Source of the DNA: G965247775 sp965247775
Lineage (GTDB): Bacteria; Chloroflexota; Dehalococcoidia; Bin125
NCBI GenBank assembly: GCA_965247775.1
Contig: OZ252031.1
Coordinates: forward strand, 1,612,001 to 1,676,000
Length of the DNA: 64,000 bases
Direction of reading: 5' to 3'
Translations under genes and position numbers: made by a program
Part shown: piece after piece, positions 43,639-53,973 of the stretch
Numbering within the stretch: the stretch's first letter is position 1
How the letters are laid out: the number at the start of each line of letters is the position of its first letter
The notes under the pieces: model-generated
The model's input: the letters and a program-made list of their open reading frames with translations, nothing else
Database searches by the model: none
Told to the model about the DNA's origin: nothing

Positions 43639-44164
43639 GCCGCGGCAGACCAGTTTGACCTCGGAGAGACTCGCGGCTTGGTGGCGAGACGGCACGCGGG
43701 GCCCTCTGATCTCTGCGGCGCTGCGCGCGGGGCCACCGGGCGGCTGGCCGGCCGCGGCCTCTGCCCTGCCGCCGGACGAGAACTCCTCGGCGCGGCAACC
43801 GCCGGACCGGCCCACGCCGATCGCGGGCGACCTGCCCGAGGTCCAGGCCCTGCGCCTGGCGCTGCAGGGCGTGGGCCAGCCGATGGATACCGTTGGCCAC
43901 TGGATCGGCGCGCTCAGGCTGGCCGCCGCGACGGCCGGACGGCGGCCCCTCGTTTGGTCGGCGGCGGAGGTGGCGACGCGCTGTGCGGATCTGGCCCAGG
44001 AGGGTCGCGGCGTCTGGTCGTTGTTGGAGGCCGTGCGCGTCCTCTGGGCCTGGCGCCCAGACGGGGCCTCCGCGGACGCGCAGGCATCGCGGCTTCTTGC
44101 ACTCCTGCAGTCGGTGTTGACGACGCCGCTGCCCGCCAGCGAGCAGGAGGGCCCTGGGGCGTGA
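43631..44164 (+). CDS. Hypothetical protein in the enolase gene cluster
   Basis: The 177-residue protein starts at an ATG overlapping the end of the DinB gene and ends overlapping the GTG of the next gene, so it is in a coupled series. It is Trp- and Ala-rich (LAAWWRDGTRGPLISAALRA, VWSLLEAVRVLWAWRPDG), with no signal peptide and no recognised family. An upstream in-frame ATG at 43610 is possible. Confidence 0.6.
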   Translation: MAEPRQTSLTSERLAAWWRDGTRGPLISAALRAGPPGGWPAAASALPPDENSSARQPPDRPTPIAGDLPEVQALRLALQGVGQPMDTVGHWIGALRLAAATAGRRPLVWSAAEVATRCADLAQEGRGVWSLLEAVRVLWAWRPDGASADAQASRLLALLQSVLTTPLPASEQEGPGA

Positions 44165-45048
44165 GCGGCCGGGACCCGGATCCGCCGCCGCAACGGGTCT
44201 CTCCCATCACCGTGCCGGACGAGGACCCGGCCCTGCCCGCGCCCGGAGCGGAGGCGCCGCGGCTGGTCCGCGACGCGTTCCGCGAGTTCCGCTTCGCCTG
44301 CACGAGGGAATCCCGCTGGATCGAGCGGTCACTGCACTTGCAGCGCGAGATCGTACGGGCCAGCAGCGGCAGCCGCTATCGCAACCATCGCTACGCGGCG
44401 GCGCTGCTGCTCTGGTCCCGGATCGACGCGGCCGCGCTGGAAGTCTGGCGGCTCACGGCCTGGGCCAATTATGCTCCGGCGCCCCCGCTGCTGCGGGCGA
44501 TGCTGGAATGGCTGGCCGCGGAGCAGGCGATCGTGGGATCGGAGTTCGAGGAGTTCGCGGAGTATCTGCGGGCCTTCGCGGGCCATAACGCCGAGCACGC
44601 GGCGCTGGATCTGGGCATGGGCCAGTACATGGCGGGCCAGCAGATCGCGATGGCGCCGGATCTTGCGCCGGTCTATCGAGCGGCATCGGAGCTGGCGCGC
44701 CCGCACTTCGGGGCCTCCATCCTCCTGGCGGCCGCAGAGTCCAGCCGCCAGCGGGTGCTGGTGCACTGGGGTGACCGTAGTTTCCATTTGGGCTGGGCCC
44801 AGCTGCTCAGCGGCTGGCTGATGACGGTGCTGGCGCGCCAGACGCGCTTCGCCGTCGGGCGGGGGCTCTTCGCTGTCGATGCGGAGCAACGGGCACGGTT
44901 CCAGACGCTGGCGCGGGAAGGGGACGCGATCCTGGGAGCGAGCGAGCGGTGCCGGGCGAGCTGGGTCACGGAGGCCGGGCGGCAGCGCCTGCTCCTGCAA
45001 GGGTTCCGCCGGCAGCCGTCGGGCGCGCCGCAGCGGCTGCTGCTGTAG
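44161..45048 (+). CDS. Hypothetical helical protein in the enolase gene cluster
   Basis: The 295-residue protein starts at a GTG overlapping the previous stop (GTGA). After a proline-rich 35-residue start it is strongly helical: REFRFACTRESRWIERSLHL, AAALLLWSRIDAAALEVWRL, LRAMLEWLAAEQAIVGSEFE and HFGASILLAAAESSRQRVLV. It is moderately hydrophobic but lacks clear membrane helices. I recognise no family. Tight linkage to eno and the DinB-like gene suggests a shared transcript rather than a known function. Confidence 0.6.
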   Translation: MSGRDPDPPPQRVSPITVPDEDPALPAPGAEAPRLVRDAFREFRFACTRESRWIERSLHLQREIVRASSGSRYRNHRYAAALLLWSRIDAAALEVWRLTAWANYAPAPPLLRAMLEWLAAEQAIVGSEFEEFAEYLRAFAGHNAEHAALDLGMGQYMAGQQIAMAPDLAPVYRAASELARPHFGASILLAAAESSRQRVLVHWGDRSFHLGWAQLLSGWLMTVLARQTRFAVGRGLFAVDAEQRARFQTLAREGDAILGASERCRASWVTEAGRQRLLLQGFRRQPSGAPQRLLL

Positions 45049-45193
45049 TGGCACCGCCGGACCAAGTTTCGGGCCGGCAGCGCTTGCCCCGGCGCGACGG
45101 ATCGTGCAGGCTGCGCATCGACCGGGCGGGGCCAGCGCGCGGAGCGGCCCGGGGCGCGGCGTCAGCCCATCACCCCGCGGAGGAACAGCGACC

Positions 45194-46216
45194 ATGGCGA
45201 CCAAAATCGGGATCAACGGGTTCGGCCGCATCGGCCGGCAGGTGCTGAAGGGCATCCTTGACCACCACCAGGACGACCTGGAGGTCGTGGCCCTGAACGA
45301 CCTGACGGACCCTGAGACCAACGCCCATCTCTTCATGTACGACAGCACCTACGGACGTTATCCGGGCGAGGTGCGCGTCGAGGACGGGCGCCTCGTCATT
45401 GACGGACAGCGGATCGCCGTACTCGCCGAGCGCGACCCAGCGCAGATCCCTTGGGGGGATCACGGGGTGGAGATCGTGATCGAGTCGACCGGACGCTTCA
45501 CCAACGCAGACGTCGCCAAGGGCCATCTGGTGAATGGGCCGCGCAAAGTGGTCATCTCGGCGCCGGCCAAGAATGAGGACCTCACCGTGGTGCTGGGCGT
45601 CAACGACGAGGCCTACGACCCCGCCAGGCACCACGTCGTGTCGAATGCCTCCTGCACCACGAACTGCCTGGCGCCGATGGCGAAGGTCCTGGACGAGGCC
45701 GTTGGCATTAAGGCGGGCATCATGTCCACCATCCACGCCTATACCAACGATCAGGTGATCCTAGACACCGTCCACTCCGACCTGCGCCGGGCGCGCGCCG
45801 CCGCGACGAACATCATCCCCACGAGCACGGGCGCGGCGCGGGCGGTGGGGCGGGTGCTGCCGCACCTGGACGGCAGGCTCAACGGCATGGCCTACCGTGT
45901 GCCCACCGCCACCGTCTCGGTGGTGGACCTAACCGTGGAGGCGAAGCGCCCCACCAGCGCGGCGGAGGTCAACGCGGCCTTCAGCCGGGCGGCGAGCACA
46001 CCGGAATCACCGCTCTACGGCATCCTCGCCGTGGAGGAGCGGCCTCTGGTGAGCAGTGACTTCCGGGGGAACCCGGCGAGTTCGATCATCGACGCGCCCA
46101 GCACGATGGTGCTGGAGGAGACACTGGTCAAGGTCGTCTCTTGGTACGACAACGAGTGGGCCTACAGTGTGCGCGTCGGCGACCTCTGTGCGCTCATGGC
46201 AGAGCGCGGCATCTAG
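45194..46216 (+). CDS. gap: Glyceraldehyde-3-phosphate dehydrogenase, type I
   Basis: The enzyme oxidises glyceraldehyde-3-phosphate with NAD(P)+. The 340-residue protein has the Rossmann start KIGINGFGRIGRQVLKGIL, the nucleophile C154 in VVSNASCTTNCLAP, STIHAYTNDQVILD, and the C-terminal VSWYDNEWAYSVRVGDL. The RBS is GGAGG 11 nt before the ATG. The residue after the second beta strand is ALND, which suggests NAD preference (inference). Longer in-frame readings into the gap upstream are not supported. Confidence 0.96.
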   Translation: MATKIGINGFGRIGRQVLKGILDHHQDDLEVVALNDLTDPETNAHLFMYDSTYGRYPGEVRVEDGRLVIDGQRIAVLAERDPAQIPWGDHGVEIVIESTGRFTNADVAKGHLVNGPRKVVISAPAKNEDLTVVLGVNDEAYDPARHHVVSNASCTTNCLAPMAKVLDEAVGIKAGIMSTIHAYTNDQVILDTVHSDLRRARAAATNIIPTSTGAARAVGRVLPHLDGRLNGMAYRVPTATVSVVDLTVEAKRPTSAAEVNAAFSRAASTPESPLYGILAVEERPLVSSDFRGNPASSIIDAPSTMVLEETLVKVVSWYDNEWAYSVRVGDLCALMAERGI

Positions 46217-46274
46217 ACCCCGTCTGTAGCCTCCGCAGGCCTCGCCTCTGCCCCGCCGGGGCCGGACGCCCCTA

Positions 46275-46280
46275 TACACT
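46275..46280 (+). promoter_or_regulatory. -10 hexamer directly before ffh
   Basis: TACACT (or TATACA two bases earlier) lies seven bases before the ffh ATG at 46288. This spacing makes a leaderless mRNA likely. No RBS is seen. Confidence 0.45.
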
Positions 46281-46287
46281 AGGCGCC

Positions 46288-47619
<1,332 letters not shown>

Positions 47620-47654
47620 GCCCCGGCGCGGGTCAACCCAGAGAGGATGCAGCC

Positions 47655-47993
47655 ATGTTGAAGATGCGACTCACCCGTCGCGGGCGGCGGAAGCGGCCTT
47701 ACTATCGCGTCGTCGTGACGGAGGCCGCCGCCGCCCGCGACGGCGGCTTCCACGAGATCCTCGGCCACTACGACCCGTTCGCGGAGGATGCGCACCTGGA
47801 GGTGAAGGCGGAGCGCGTCCAGTACTGGCTCTCCCAGGGGGCGCAGCCGTCGGTGACGGTGCACCGATTGCTCGCGAAGCAGGGCCTCATCGCGCCGTAC
47901 GAGCCCAGCCCGCGCAGCAAGAAGGCCGACGCCAAGCGCGCCGCGGCCCAGGAGGCCGCCAAGGCCGCCGCCACCGCGGGGGAGAGCGAGTAG
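47655..47993 (+). CDS. rpsP: Ribosomal protein bS16
   Basis: S16 is a small-subunit assembly protein. The 112-residue protein starts MLKMRLTRRGRRKRPYYRVV and has GHYDPFAEDAHLEVKAERVQ and WLSQGAQPSVTVHRLL. The end is a Lys/Ala-rich tail (KKADAKRAAAQEAAKAAAT). The RBS is GAGAGGA. It sits between ffh and khpA, the standard order. Confidence 0.96.
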   Translation: MLKMRLTRRGRRKRPYYRVVVTEAAAARDGGFHEILGHYDPFAEDAHLEVKAERVQYWLSQGAQPSVTVHRLLAKQGLIAPYEPSPRSKKADAKRAAAQEAAKAAATAGESE

Positions 47994-47997
47994 CCGC

Positions 47998-48225
47998 ATG
48001 CAGGATCTGGTGGCTTACATCGCCAAGTGGGTCGTGGATGATCCGGAAGCTGTGCGCGTCGCCGAGCGGGAACGCGGCGACCGCCTGACGGTCCGCCTGG
48101 AGGTGGACCCGGACGACATGGGCCGGGTGATCGGCAAGGAGGGGCGCATCGCCAACGCCGTCCGGACTCTCCTCTCCGTGGGCGGCGAAGCCCGCGGCGA
48201 GGACATCCAGCTCGAGATCCGCTGA
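47998..48225 (+). CDS. khpA: KH-domain RNA-binding protein KhpA
   Basis: The 75-residue protein is a single KH domain: MQDLVAYIAKWVVDDPEAVR, then VDPDDMGRVIGKEGRIANAV with the GxxG RNA-binding loop (GKEG). KhpA binds RNA broadly in Gram-positive bacteria. The start follows the rpsP stop by four bases; the stop overlaps rimM (TGATG). Confidence 0.94.
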   Translation: MQDLVAYIAKWVVDDPEAVRVAERERGDRLTVRLEVDPDDMGRVIGKEGRIANAVRTLLSVGGEARGEDIQLEIR

Positions 48226-48800
48226 TGCCCTTGCGCGGCGCGCGGCGCCCGAGCGCGCGCGCGCGCGACGGTTTCCGCGCCGTCGGGCGAGTCGAGCGGC
48301 CCTGGGGCTTGCGCGGCGATCTGAAGATCTTTCCCCTGACCGATTTTCCCCAGCGCTTCGACCCCGGCGCGCGCGTGTACGCCGGCGGCGTGGCTCGGCG
48401 CGTGCTGCGCAGTCGCTGGCAGAAGGGGCGGGTCTTCGTGGGGCTGGAGGGCGTCGAGCGCCCCGAGCAGGCGGAAGCGCTCCGCGGCGCCCTGCTGGAG
48501 ATCCCGGAGGACGACACCCCGGACTTCGCGGAGGGCGAGTACTACGTCGACGCCATCGAGGGGTGCTCGGTGCGTGACGTGGAGGGCGAAGCGATCGGCA
48601 CCGTGCGGGAGGTGCTGCAGCCAGGCGCGAACGATGTGTACGTGGTGGCGCGGTCTGGCAAGGACGACCTGCTCGTGCCGGCCGTGCGCGACGTGGTGGT
48701 GGCGGTCGACGTGAGCGCTCGTACGCTTACGGTGGACTTGCCCCCAGGGTTGGACTCCGAGGGCGCCGGCGCGGCCGCTCCTGCGGCGAACCCCGATTGA
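48225..48800 (+). CDS. rimM: 16S rRNA processing protein RimM
   Basis: RimM assists maturation of the 30S head. After a basic start, the 191-residue protein has the RimM domain (AVGRVERPWGLRGDLKIFPL) and the PRC-barrel part (EGEYYVDAIEGCSVRDVEGE, NDVYVVARSGKDDLLVPAV). The family partner genes trmD and rplS, which usually come next, are absent; a tRNA-Ala follows instead. Confidence 0.94.
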   Translation: MPLRGARRPSARARDGFRAVGRVERPWGLRGDLKIFPLTDFPQRFDPGARVYAGGVARRVLRSRWQKGRVFVGLEGVERPEQAEALRGALLEIPEDDTPDFAEGEYYVDAIEGCSVRDVEGEAIGTVREVLQPGANDVYVVARSGKDDLLVPAVRDVVVAVDVSARTLTVDLPPGLDSEGAGAAAPAANPD

Positions 48801-48864
48801 CCCATGCGGCGGCGGCTGAGTAGCCTCGACCAAGCGTCCCAGGCGATGCCTGGACACGGTTCCC

Positions 48865-48937
48865 GGGGATATAGCTCAGTTGGGAGAGCGCGGCGTTCGC
48901 AACGCCGAGGTCGGGGGTTCGAGTCCCCCTATCTCCA
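48865..48937 (+). tRNA. tRNA-Ala (CGC)
   Basis: The acceptor is GGGGATA/TATCTCC, anticodon loop TTCGCAA (CGC), T-loop TTCGAGT, discriminator A, and CCA is encoded. The following 260 bases up to 49197 hold no recognised gene. Confidence 0.94.
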
Positions 48938-49197
48938 CCAAGCCGCCACCAGCGCCGGCACCGCCGAGCCCCCTCGATGGGGGCGGCGGCGGCGGCGCGG
49001 CGCGGAGCACTAACGCCGGCTAGCCCTGTCTTGGCGCCACACATCTGCACCCGCAGCCCGTCTTCGCACGTGCGCACTCGGCTGTGCTGACGAAAGCGGC
49101 GCTTGCGGCGACATGCCGTTGCGTTGGGGCAGCGTGCGGTGAGGGTTTAGTCGATCACGCCCGGACGATCCCGGGAAAGGCAGTAAACTCAGGCGAG

Positions 49198-49269
49198 CCC
49201 CCCGTAGCTCAGGGGATAGAGCAGTGGTTTCCTAAACCATGCGCGCAGGTTCGATTCCTGCCGGGGGGA
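49198..49269 (+). tRNA. tRNA-Arg (CCT)
   Basis: The acceptor is CCCCCCG/CGGGGGG, anticodon loop TTCCTAA (CCT, reading AGG), T-loop TTCGATT, discriminator A, and CCA is encoded. TAAACT at 49184-49189 may be its -10. Confidence 0.93.
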
Positions 49270-49331
49270 CCACCGCCGTGCGCGTGAGGGTGCGCCCCCT
49301 CGGGCGGCGCCGGTGCGCTGCCCCGCTCCGC

Positions 49332-50126
49332 CTAGTGGGACTCCAGTGTTGGCGTCCGTCCTCGGTCGGCGGGGTCGTCCCAACCGCGGAAGTTCGGCGC
49401 TCGCTTCTCAGCGAACGCGTGGCGTGATTCCATGAGATCAGACTTGGAACCGTGTTCTTGCAGTCGTGCGGCGAGGGCTGCACGGTCGGCGGCAACCTCG
49501 GGACGCATCGCCCGCATCATCGTCAGGGTGTTGACGCGGGAGGCGGGCGGCAGGGCAAGCAACTGCTGCGCCATCGCGCGGGCTTCCGGGAGCAGCTCCT
49601 CGGCGTCGACGAGACGGTTGAGGAAGCCGAGCTGGTAAAGCCGCTCGGCGCTGAAGCGGAAGGCGAACGCCATTTCTGTCGCGACGGGATGGGCAACGTT
49701 CGCCAGGAAGCCGTGTTGATAGCCGCCCAGCAGCCAGCGCTTCGCCTCCGACATCTCGAAGACGGCCCCCCGTGCGGCGAGGCGGAGATCGCTTCGCTCG
49801 ACGAGCCGGAAGCCGCCGCCCATCGCGTAGCCGTTGATCGCAGCGATCACCGGCTTGTGCAGCGCGCCGGCCATGAATGGATCGTCGATGCCGGGCGCCA
49901 GCCCCGGCGCGCCGCGCTCGACGGCCTCCTTCATGTCTTCCCCGGCGCAAAAGGCGCGGCCGGTGCCGGTGAAGATCGCGACTTCGTGGGTGGGGCTATC
50001 GCGGAACTCCCGCCAGGCGTCCGCGAGCGCCATGCGCAACTCGATGCCCAGCGCATTCAGACGATCCGGCCGGTTCATCCGAATCACCATGATCGCACCG
50101 ATGCGGTCAACCTCGATGATCGCCAT
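49332..50126 (-). CDS. Enoyl-CoA hydratase/isomerase family protein
   Basis: This is a crotonase-fold protein of 264 residues from the ATG at 50126 (RBS GGGAGGGAT). Oxyanion segments are FTGTGRAFCAGEDMKEAVER and AAINGYAMGGGFRLVERSDL. The position of the second catalytic acid is occupied in FEMSEAKRWLLGGYQHG, where a Glu is present, but specificity is unknown. It is distinct from the crotonase gene at 12685. A longer in-frame reading upstream has no support. Confidence 0.87.
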   Translation of the reverse strand: MAIIEVDRIGAIMVIRMNRPDRLNALGIELRMALADAWREFRDSPTHEVAIFTGTGRAFCAGEDMKEAVERGAPGLAPGIDDPFMAGALHKPVIAAINGYAMGGGFRLVERSDLRLAARGAVFEMSEAKRWLLGGYQHGFLANVAHPVATEMAFAFRFSAERLYQLGFLNRLVDAEELLPEARAMAQQLLALPPASRVNTLTMMRAMRPEVAADRAALAARLQEHGSKSDLMESRHAFAEKRAPNFRGWDDPADRGRTPTLESH

Positions 50127-50508
50127 CGTTCGATCCCTCCCACGGCCTGCCGCAGCGTCGCCGACCCGGAGCATACTCGTTGAGGGCACGCTCTTTGGCG
50201 CCCGGGCGGGCGGCCATGCGCCTCGGGCAGGCGGCCGCTGCGGAACGGGTCGTTTCCGCTCAGCCCGGACGCGATGAGCGGCCGCTGCGGAACGTGATCG
50301 ACGGGGAACGAGGCTACTGAGCATGCCTGCGCCCCCTTCCCCGCGACGGCCCCCAAGGATCTCTCCTCCCCGTCTTCCATGACCGGACCGCGAAGAGCGC
50401 GTTCGGGCTGGCCCGATATATTGTGTCCCCGCAGGGGTGGAAGACGCCGCCTGGCCTTCGCCACCCGCCAACTTCAGGTGTCGGAGCGACGCACAGGGCC
50501 GATCAACG
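50127..50508. other. Intergenic region with a direct repeat, between two divergent genes
   Basis: No gene is supported in these 382 bases. GCGGCCGCTGCGGAACG occurs twice, at 50231-50247 and 50278-50294, 47 bases apart. TATATT near 50416 is a possible -10 for the downstream oxidoreductase. Confidence 0.5.
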
Positions 50509-51618
50509 ATGAACAGCATCGGACTGGCGGTCATCGGCTCAACCGGCGTCATCGGCAAGGTCCACATCGACGCCATCCGCACGCTGGACAACTGCCGGCT
50601 CGTGGGCGTGAACGCACGGCGCCAGGAGCCGCTCCGTGCGCAGGCCGCCGAACTGCGCGTCGCTTGCTACGCCACCCTGGAGGCGGCGCTCGAGGCGCGG
50701 GAAGTCGATGCGGTCCTGATCGCGACGCCACATCCGTCGCACTTGGAGATCACGACGAAGGCCGTCGCGGCCGGGAAGCACGTCCTGGTGGAAAAGCCGA
50801 TCAGCGTCACGCCCTCCGAGGCCGACGCGATGATCGAGACCGCCAGGAGCGCCGGCGTGAAGCTGGGCGTGCTCTTTAACAATCGCTTTCGCGCGGAGGC
50901 CCAGAAAGCCAAGTCGCTCATCGAACAGGGGGCCATCGGCGAGATCCTGCGCACCAGCATGACGAGTGTCATGTTCCGCAGCCAGGACTACTACGACCGG
51001 CTGGACTGGCGCGGTAGCTGGGAGATGGAGGGCGGCGGCGTCCTCATCAACCAGGGCATTCATGCCATCGACATGCTGCAGTGGCTCAGCGGCATGCCCA
51101 CAAGCGTCTTCGGCACGGTGCGCACGCTCAAACACCGCATTGAGGTGGAGGACTACGCCAGCGCCGTGTTGGAGTATCCTAACGGCGGCCAGGGAACGCT
51201 CCACTGCACGACGGCGCTGGCCCCGAACATGCAGCGCCTGGAGGTGTGGGGCGAGCGCGGCGCGTTGATGCTGGACGATGGGACGCTGACGGTTCATACG
51301 CTGGAGACGCCTCTGCAGGAATTCATCGACAGCGACGAAACCGAGGCGTTCGTGCCGCCCCGCTCAGGCGCCGAGACACTCGCGATCGAGCCGGTTGGCG
51401 CCACACACGTGCCCGCGATCGACGATTTCGTGCGCGCCATCCTTGAGGACCGCGAGCCGGCCGTCAGCGGCGAGAGCGCCCGCGACGCGCAGGAACTGGT
51501 CGCCGCGATCACCCTGTCCGGCTGCCGCGGTACGCCGGTCAGCCTGCCCGTTGACCGCGCGGAGTTCGACGCGCTGATGGCCGAGCTTCGCGCCGCCCGG
51601 AAGCTGCCCAACGCGTAG
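50509..51618 (+). CDS. Gfo/Idh/MocA-family oxidoreductase
   Basis: The 369-residue NAD(P)-dependent oxidoreductase has the dinucleotide-binding start GLAVIGSTGVIGKVHIDAIR, the family signature VLVEKPISVTPSEADAM (catalytic Lys in EKP) and the C-terminal alpha/beta domain with GGGVLINQGIHAIDMLQWL. Substrates are usually sugars, inositols or amino sugars; this one cannot be assigned. It is transcribed alone. Confidence 0.9.
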   Translation: MNSIGLAVIGSTGVIGKVHIDAIRTLDNCRLVGVNARRQEPLRAQAAELRVACYATLEAALEAREVDAVLIATPHPSHLEITTKAVAAGKHVLVEKPISVTPSEADAMIETARSAGVKLGVLFNNRFRAEAQKAKSLIEQGAIGEILRTSMTSVMFRSQDYYDRLDWRGSWEMEGGGVLINQGIHAIDMLQWLSGMPTSVFGTVRTLKHRIEVEDYASAVLEYPNGGQGTLHCTTALAPNMQRLEVWGERGALMLDDGTLTVHTLETPLQEFIDSDETEAFVPPRSGAETLAIEPVGATHVPAIDDFVRAILEDREPAVSGESARDAQELVAAITLSGCRGTPVSLPVDRAEFDALMAELRAARKLPNA

Positions 51619-51701
51619 CGGCCGGGCGCGGGAGGGCGCCCGGCGTTGCAGACAGCGCGCGTCCCAGCGAGCGACAGGCGCAGGGCCGACCCTTCCCGCG
51701 G

Positions 51702-52652
51702 TTAGCGCTGATGGACCAACGGCATTCCGGGAACCGGACTGCGCCCGCGCAGCACGTAACCGGCGGAGATTGAGCCGATGTAGAGATCCCGCAGATCGTC
51801 GCCCCCGAACGTGACGTTCGTGGGATGCAGCATGATCTCCCCCGTTGGATCTTCGATCACCGTCTCCACGCTCCCGCTCGGCGTGATCGCCACGATCTTG
51901 TTGGCGAACACGAGCGTGACCCAGAGGTTCCCCTCTTGATCGAAGTTATTGCCATCCGGGGCGCCGAACTGCGACATCCGCTCTGGCGATGCGGGGTTCT
52001 CCAGCAAGGCCGGATCCCGAAACAGCTCACCGAGCTGGGGCCCGTACGGCTCCATGGCCCCAAGTCTGGCGCCGTCCAAGATCGGGAAGCGGACGACGTT
52101 GGACCGGTTCGTCTGGTTGACGTAGAGGTACGACTCCTCCGCGTCCAGCGCCATGCCATTCGCGAGCGCCAGACCCGTCGCCACCACGTCGACGGCACCG
52201 TCGGGACGAACCCGAAAGACGAACCCGCTCTCTACATCGCTGAAGATCTCCGTGAAGTCCACCACCCAGCTGGAATGCGAGCACCAAATGTTGCCCTGGC
52301 GATCGACCACGGGGAAGTTCGAGATGAGCAGGTCGCGACCATCGATCGCGCCGACCAGCGTCTCCACCTCCCCGCTCTCTACGTCCAGTCGCTGCAGCGG
52401 CCCGGTAGCGCCTTCCAGCCCGCCGACGTTGGCGATGATGATCCGCCCCTCCGCGTCCATGCAGATCCCGTTGGGCAAGCCTCCGGCCTGACCGACTCGC
52501 CGAACCGACCCATCCGGTCGCAACTCCGCGCACGCGCTGGTCTGATCTGCCGCCCAGACGCGACCGTCTCGGCCGACAACCACCCCCTCCGGTCGCTGGA
52601 CGCCCAGACCAACCTTCGTGAGGCTCTCAAGCGCAATCGTGGCCACTGGCAC
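51702..52652 (-). CDS. SMP-30/gluconolactonase-like beta-propeller protein
   Basis: The 316-residue protein has the six-bladed SMP-30/LRE-like pattern: RPEGVVVGRDGRVWAADQ, GGLPNGICMDAEGRIIIANV, GLALANGMALDAEESYLYVN, then APDGNNFDQEGNLWVTL. The Glu, Asn and Asp metal ligands of lactonases fall in these segments. The GTG at 52652 has a strong RBS (GGGAGGCGG); a second GTG lies two codons on. A sugar lactonase role is likely but the substrate is unknown. Confidence 0.82.
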   Translation of the reverse strand: MPVATIALESLTKVGLGVQRPEGVVVGRDGRVWAADQTSACAELRPDGSVRRVGQAGGLPNGICMDAEGRIIIANVGGLEGATGPLQRLDVESGEVETLVGAIDGRDLLISNFPVVDRQGNIWCSHSSWVVDFTEIFSDVESGFVFRVRPDGAVDVVATGLALANGMALDAEESYLYVNQTNRSNVVRFPILDGARLGAMEPYGPQLGELFRDPALLENPASPERMSQFGAPDGNNFDQEGNLWVTLVFANKIVAITPSGSVETVIEDPTGEIMLHPTNVTFGGDDLRDLYIGSISAGYVLRGRSPVPGMPLVHQR

Positions 52653-53101
52653 GGCCCGCCTCCCACTCTCGGTCTCCGGCTCATCTCGACGCGCAACGCG
52701 GGGGCCGCGGCGAGCGTTGATGGCTCCCTTGGCGTCGGCGGGATGGTAGCGGAATCCGGTCTGCAAGCGGAACTGCTGTCACGCCCTCTGCGGACACCCA
52801 TGCACGCGGACGCCCGGGCGGTCGCGGGCGTACATCTGCGTCAACTGGGGGGACGGACTCGACGTGCTCCCGTTCGAGATCCGGCTCTCGCACCAGGACG
52901 GCGGCTACCGCTGGGTACAGTGGGCGGCGGGTGGCTTGCCGGCCGAGCAACTGCTGTACGCCCACGAGCCGGCGACCGGCGCGGCCAGCCGATCCCCGGG
53001 GGGATCGGCCGTGGGAGGGGCGCGGCCGTCGCGCGTCGCGCCGGCGGCCGTGGTCAAGGAGTGGCCGTCCGATCCATCGCGCGGCCGCTTCTCTCCCCGC
53101 G
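52653..53101. other. Gap with a possible PAS-domain remnant
   Basis: No intact gene is supported. On the plus strand, 52864-52990 reads LPFEIRLSHQDGGYRWVQWA and LLYAHEP, which resembles part of a PAS fold, but the frame has no good start and runs into Arg-rich noise. It may be a decayed gene fragment. Confidence 0.3.
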
Positions 53102-53527
53102 CTACTCGTCGCCGACGACGGCGATCGCCTGCACCTCCACCAGCATCTCCGGCACCGCGAACCCAGTCACGGTGATCAGGGCGCTGCCGGGGGCGCGCTG
53201 CGGGAAGTACTCCTTGCGGATCTCCACGAAGCGCTGACCGTCGCGGCCGTCCTTGATGAACACCGTCATCGTGACGATGTCCTCGAGCTTGCCCCCCACC
53301 TTGGCCAGCGTGGCGCGGATGCGCTTGAAGGTGTTGTGCACCTGCGTGTCGAAGTCGGTCGCGAACTGCATCCGCTCAAGCTCGACGCTTTGCCCGCTCA
53401 GCTCCTCGTCCGCCTCCTCGATGCCGCCGTCTCCGGCCAGCCAGGCGATTCGACCGCCGCTGGTGACGACGGCCGGAGAATAGGCGCGTTCCTTCTGCCA
53501 AGTGCCCTCGTAGTATTCGCGAGGCAT
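53102..53527 (-). CDS. RidA-family protein (paralogue 1)
   Basis: The 141-residue protein has the RidA/YjgF fold: YSPAVVTSGGRIAWLAGDGG, QVHNTFKRIRATLAKVGGKL, DIVTMTVFIKDGRD and PGSALITVTGFAVPEMLVEV. The Arg that binds the carboxylate in deaminating RidA enzymes is not present in the usual IPxRS form; here it is APGSAL, so imine deaminase activity is doubtful. An RBS is present. It lies 56 bp after a close paralogue. Confidence 0.88.
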   Translation of the reverse strand: MPREYYEGTWQKERAYSPAVVTSGGRIAWLAGDGGIEEADEELSGQSVELERMQFATDFDTQVHNTFKRIRATLAKVGGKLEDIVTMTVFIKDGRDGQRFVEIRKEYFPQRAPGSALITVTGFAVPEMLVEVQAIAVVGDE

Positions 53528-53583
53528 GCTGTCTTCCTTCCTGCTCCCGTTCTCAGTCCCGCGCTTGCAACGGCGCGGATCGC

Positions 53584-53973
53584 CTAGTCCCCGACGACGG
53601 CCGTCGCCTGGATCTCCACCAGCATTTCCTTGAGCGCGAATCCGCGGACCGTGATCAGCGCGCTGGCGGGAAAGCCGTCCGGGAAGAACTCCTTGCGGAT
53701 CTGGGTGAAGCGGCGTGAGTAGCGCGGCTCGAGGATCCACACGGTCATCGTGACGATGTCCTGCAGCTTGCCGCCGGCACGCTCCAGTGTCTCGCCGAGT
53801 TCGCGGAAGCTGTGGCGGACCTGGGCATCGAAGTCGCCATCGAGGGAGTTGCCCTCCTCATCCTGGATGGCGCCGACCCCCGCCAGATAGACCTGGCGCC
53901 CGCCCTGGACGGCAACGGCCGGCGAATAGGCGAAATCCTCCTGCCAGTCACCCCTGAAGTATTCTCGTGGCAT
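53584..53973 (-). CDS. RidA-family protein (paralogue 2)
   Basis: The 129-residue protein starts MPREYFRGDWQEDFAYSPAV, nearly the same as paralogue 1, with QVRHSFRELGETLERAGGKL and PASALITVRGFALKEMLVEI. It lacks the ELERMQF-type insert of paralogue 1. The two genes are a tandem pair with a short spacer. Substrate unknown. Confidence 0.88.
   Translation of the reverse strand: MPREYFRGDWQEDFAYSPAVAVQGGRQVYLAGVGAIQDEEGNSLDGDFDAQVRHSFRELGETLERAGGKLQDIVTMTVWILEPRYSRRFTQIRKEFFPDGFPASALITVRGFALKEMLVEIQATAVVGD

Noticed and set aside
52864..53175. Plus-strand frame resembling a PAS segment.
   Set aside because: Too short, with no start or RBS and an Arg-rich end. Listed only as a possible remnant.
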